Assembly (NCBI RefSeq): GCF_024721265.1
Contig: NZ_JAMXOC010000002.1
Coordinates: 215,253-279,252, forward strand
Direction: 5' to 3'
Source of the DNA: Ohessyouella blattaphilus
Lineage (GTDB): Bacteria; Bacillota; Clostridia; Lachnospirales; Lachnospiraceae
DNA length: 64,000 bases
Position numbers and translations under genes: made by a program. Below, one piece after another: positions 62,381 through 64,000 of this stretch; position 1 is the first letter of the stretch; each line of letters begins with the position of its first letter. The notes beneath the pieces are model-generated. The model saw only the letters and a list, made by a program, of their open reading frames with translations. It was not told where the DNA came from and made no database searches.

Positions 62381-63805
62381 TTACACAGTCCCGTGCTTTT
62401 TATAGGGACGGTCTTCTCTTTTCGTTAAAAGCATTTCAAATGCACTTATTACGTATTTGCGAGTATCGGCTGCATCAATCACCTGATCCACATACCCTCT
62501 TCTAGCGGCTGCTTCTACATTATCCTGAAGAGCTTCGTACTCTTTCGCTTTTTCTTTCAAATCCTCGCTAGAAGCGTCTGGATACATAACCTTTGCTGCC
62601 ATATCCGCTTCCATCGTTCCTACCTTAGCATTTGTCCAGGCAAAGACAAGATCTGCTCCTAAAGACTTCGAGTTCATCGCCACATAAGCACTACCGAAGG
62701 CTTTGCCCACAATCACATTCACTTTCGGAACACTGGTATTAGCAAAGGCGTAGGTAAGCTTAGCGACAGCTTTCGCTAAAGTCTTCTCACTGCATTTAGA
62801 AGCCTTAAAGCCATTTACATTTGTTAAAGTCAAAACAGGGATATTGAAAGCATCGCAGAACTCCACAAAGCTAGCGGCTTTCTTAGCGCCTTTGCTACTA
62901 AGAGCAGCGTCAAATTCCTCTGCCACTTCCCCTTGTTCGTTATAGATTTTTGAGCGGTTCGCGGCCACGCCAATGGTCATGCCGTTAAGCTTAATAAAGC
63001 CTGTCACCATGTCTTTAGCATACGCTTTCTTGGTTTCGAAAAACACATTATTATCAGATAGTAAGCTGGCGGCCAAGGCACCATCTTCTTTAGACGCTTC
63101 TAGATTCGCAATCACGCGATTAAGAACATCCGTGCTTTCACTAAGTGCGGCTTCTTCTTCATTGTTAATAGGAAGCATCGCTACTAATGAACGAATGCTA
63201 CTAAGAATTTCTGCTTCCGTTCCTACTGCATCCACCACGCCAGTGTTCTCAGCCTGGAACTCTGCAGAAGAGGTATCTTCTTTACTGATTTCATTTCCCG
63301 GTAAAGCATTGGGAGAATTAATAAATAACTTCCCTTTTTCGCTTTCCATAAAGGTAAAGTCTGCAAGACCTGCTAGGACTGCTAACCCACCACCACACTT
63401 ACCAAACACCGCTGTAATCTGAGGAATTACCCCTGAAGCCAGTGCTTGTTTTCTGTAAACTGTACCGAACGCCTCTAAGGCATCGGTGGACTCTTGCAAA
63501 CGCATTCCCGCACTATCAACGAGACCGATTACTGGAGCTCCCATCTTCATCGCCATATCGTATAAATTAGCGATCTTCTTTGCGTGCATCTCACCCACGG
63601 AGCCACCGAGGACGGAAGCATCTTGGGAATAGACGTATACTAGGTTACCATCGATAACTCCATATCCGCACTTAACGCCATCTCCTGCACCGCTGTTTGC
63701 TTGAATGTTAAAATCTGTAGCCCGCGCCATAACGCTACCACCTATTTCAACAAAGCTGCCATCATCAAGTAAGGATTTTATCCTACTTTCTGCCGTGTTG
63801 CTCAT
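62381..63805 (-). CDS. mmdA: Acyl-CoA carboxyltransferase subunit (MmdA/12S type)
   Basis: 474 residues from the ATG at 63805 with GGAGG 8 nt upstream; the longer frame covers the leader. Two crotonase-like carboxyltransferase halves: SQDASVLGGSVGEMHAKKI, GLVDSAGMRLQES and FGKCGGGLAVLAGLADF in the first, VNGFKASKCSEKTLAK and VGKAFGSAYVAMNSKSLGADL in the second. It moves CO2 from an acyl-CoA such as methylmalonyl-CoA to biotin. First gene of the five-gene decarboxylase operon. It is shorter than usual PccB (about 510), as in other MmdA-like clostridial proteins. Confidence 0.9.
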   Translation of the reverse strand: MSNTAESRIKSLLDDGSFVEIGGSVMARATDFNIQANSGAGDGVKCGYGVIDGNLVYVYSQDASVLGGSVGEMHAKKIANLYDMAMKMGAPVIGLVDSAGMRLQESTDALEAFGTVYRKQALASGVIPQITAVFGKCGGGLAVLAGLADFTFMESEKGKLFINSPNALPGNEISKEDTSSAEFQAENTGVVDAVGTEAEILSSIRSLVAMLPINNEEEAALSESTDVLNRVIANLEASKEDGALAASLLSDNNVFFETKKAYAKDMVTGFIKLNGMTIGVAANRSKIYNEQGEVAEEFDAALSSKGAKKAASFVEFCDAFNIPVLTLTNVNGFKASKCSEKTLAKAVAKLTYAFANTSVPKVNVIVGKAFGSAYVAMNSKSLGADLVFAWTNAKVGTMEADMAAKVMYPDASSEDLKEKAKEYEALQDNVEAAARRGYVDQVIDAADTRKYVISAFEMLLTKREDRPYKKHGTV

Positions 63806-63853
63806 AGTTTGAACCTCCATTTTCTCTCTTTTTCTATAAAAAATGAACCTCTG

Positions 63854-63863
63854 TTGTATACAA
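63854..63863. promoter_or_regulatory. Palindrome TTGTATACAA in the decarboxylase operon leader
   Basis: A perfect 10-bp palindrome about 30-40 nt after the predicted transcription start. Its TNGTATACNA form is that of operators bound by several GntR/FadR-type regulators; no such regulator is in the window. Confidence 0.45.
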
Positions 63864-63899
63864 AACATCCAACAGATCATCCAATTTTCGCCAATTTAT

Positions 63900-63928
63900 A
63901 TTATATATTTTATAAGGTTTTTTATCAA
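63900..63928 (-). promoter_or_regulatory. Promoter of the decarboxylase operon
   Basis: TTGATA (63928-63923), 17 nt, TATAAT (63905-63900) on the minus strand. It predicts a leader of about 90 nt before the mmdA ATG. The remaining bases to the window edge show no gene. Confidence 0.8.
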
Positions 63929-64000
63929 CCTTTTTTCGCTACTTTCAGCTCTGAAAGGTAAATCTTTTTATAGTCATTGATTAATGGGATTTTTTAAAAA

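Overview
The window reads as chromosome of an anaerobic, low-to-mid GC Gram-positive bacterium of the class Clostridia, most likely a gut Lachnospiraceae. The support is: the gene order rpmB-asp23-fakA-recG-rsmD and cmk-ispH-rpsA; a GerW/YtfJ sporulation-type protein; a HisG/HisZ split ATP phosphoribosyltransferase; a complete Rnf complex with ApbE; a membrane-bound biotin-dependent decarboxylase; and a galacto-N-biose/lacto-N-biose (mucin or milk glycan) locus. The species cannot be named from the sequence. Nearly all genes lie on the minus strand. I see no rRNA, tRNA, prophage, insertion sequence or CRISPR array, and no gene-free gap longer than about 300 bases.

Layout. 1-4.0 kb: histidine operon hisZ-hisG-hisD-hisB and a truncated HisF-like gene, with a strong promoter and a palindrome at its start. 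4.0-12.3 kb: recU, an RluD-type pseudouridine synthase, an unknown membrane protein, SDR, YgiQ radical SAM, HAD, RsmF-type methyltransferase and PepD. 12.3-18.7 kb: a structured repeat, a coiled-coil protein, coaD, a two-component system and a divergent ABC exporter placed between rsmD and coaD. 18.7-33.3 kb: a housekeeping series (rsmD, recG, fakA, asp23, rpmB, gerW, DUF2953, class B PBP, FtsW/RodA, U32 protein, zapA, ruvB, ruvA, Gx transporter, NusG-II protein). 33.4-42.3 kb: apbE, a secreted DUF11 protein, a Q/Y-rich membrane protein, DUF2752 and rnfCDGEAB. 42.5-44.8 kb: an InlJ-like cysteine-ladder LRR surface protein. 44.9-50.7 kb: an overlapping chain ubiquitin-like gene-rpiR-HI0933 flavoprotein-cmk-ispH-rpsA. 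50.7-58.5 kb: kinase, ABC importer, AraC regulator and GH112 phosphorylase for galacto-N-biose/lacto-N-biose. 58.5-63.8 kb: sodium-pump decarboxylase genes encoding two kinds of carboxyltransferase.

How the parts work together. ApbE would attach FMN to RnfG and RnfD, both of which carry the SGAT target motif. Rnf and the decarboxylase both make sodium or proton gradients. The glycan locus imports and phosphorolyses mucin-core or milk disaccharides.

The outstanding item is the gene at 49837-50622. It encodes an exported protein whose predicted mature N-terminus is a ubiquitin domain, identical to human ubiquitin at 62 of 72 aligned positions by hand count. All seven lysines and the Leu8/Ile44/Val70 patch are kept, but the C-terminal LRGG conjugation tail is missing. 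An Ig-like region, a tandem EEPVA linker and a C-terminal membrane anchor follow. This looks like a eukaryote-derived ubiquitin displayed on a commensal's surface.
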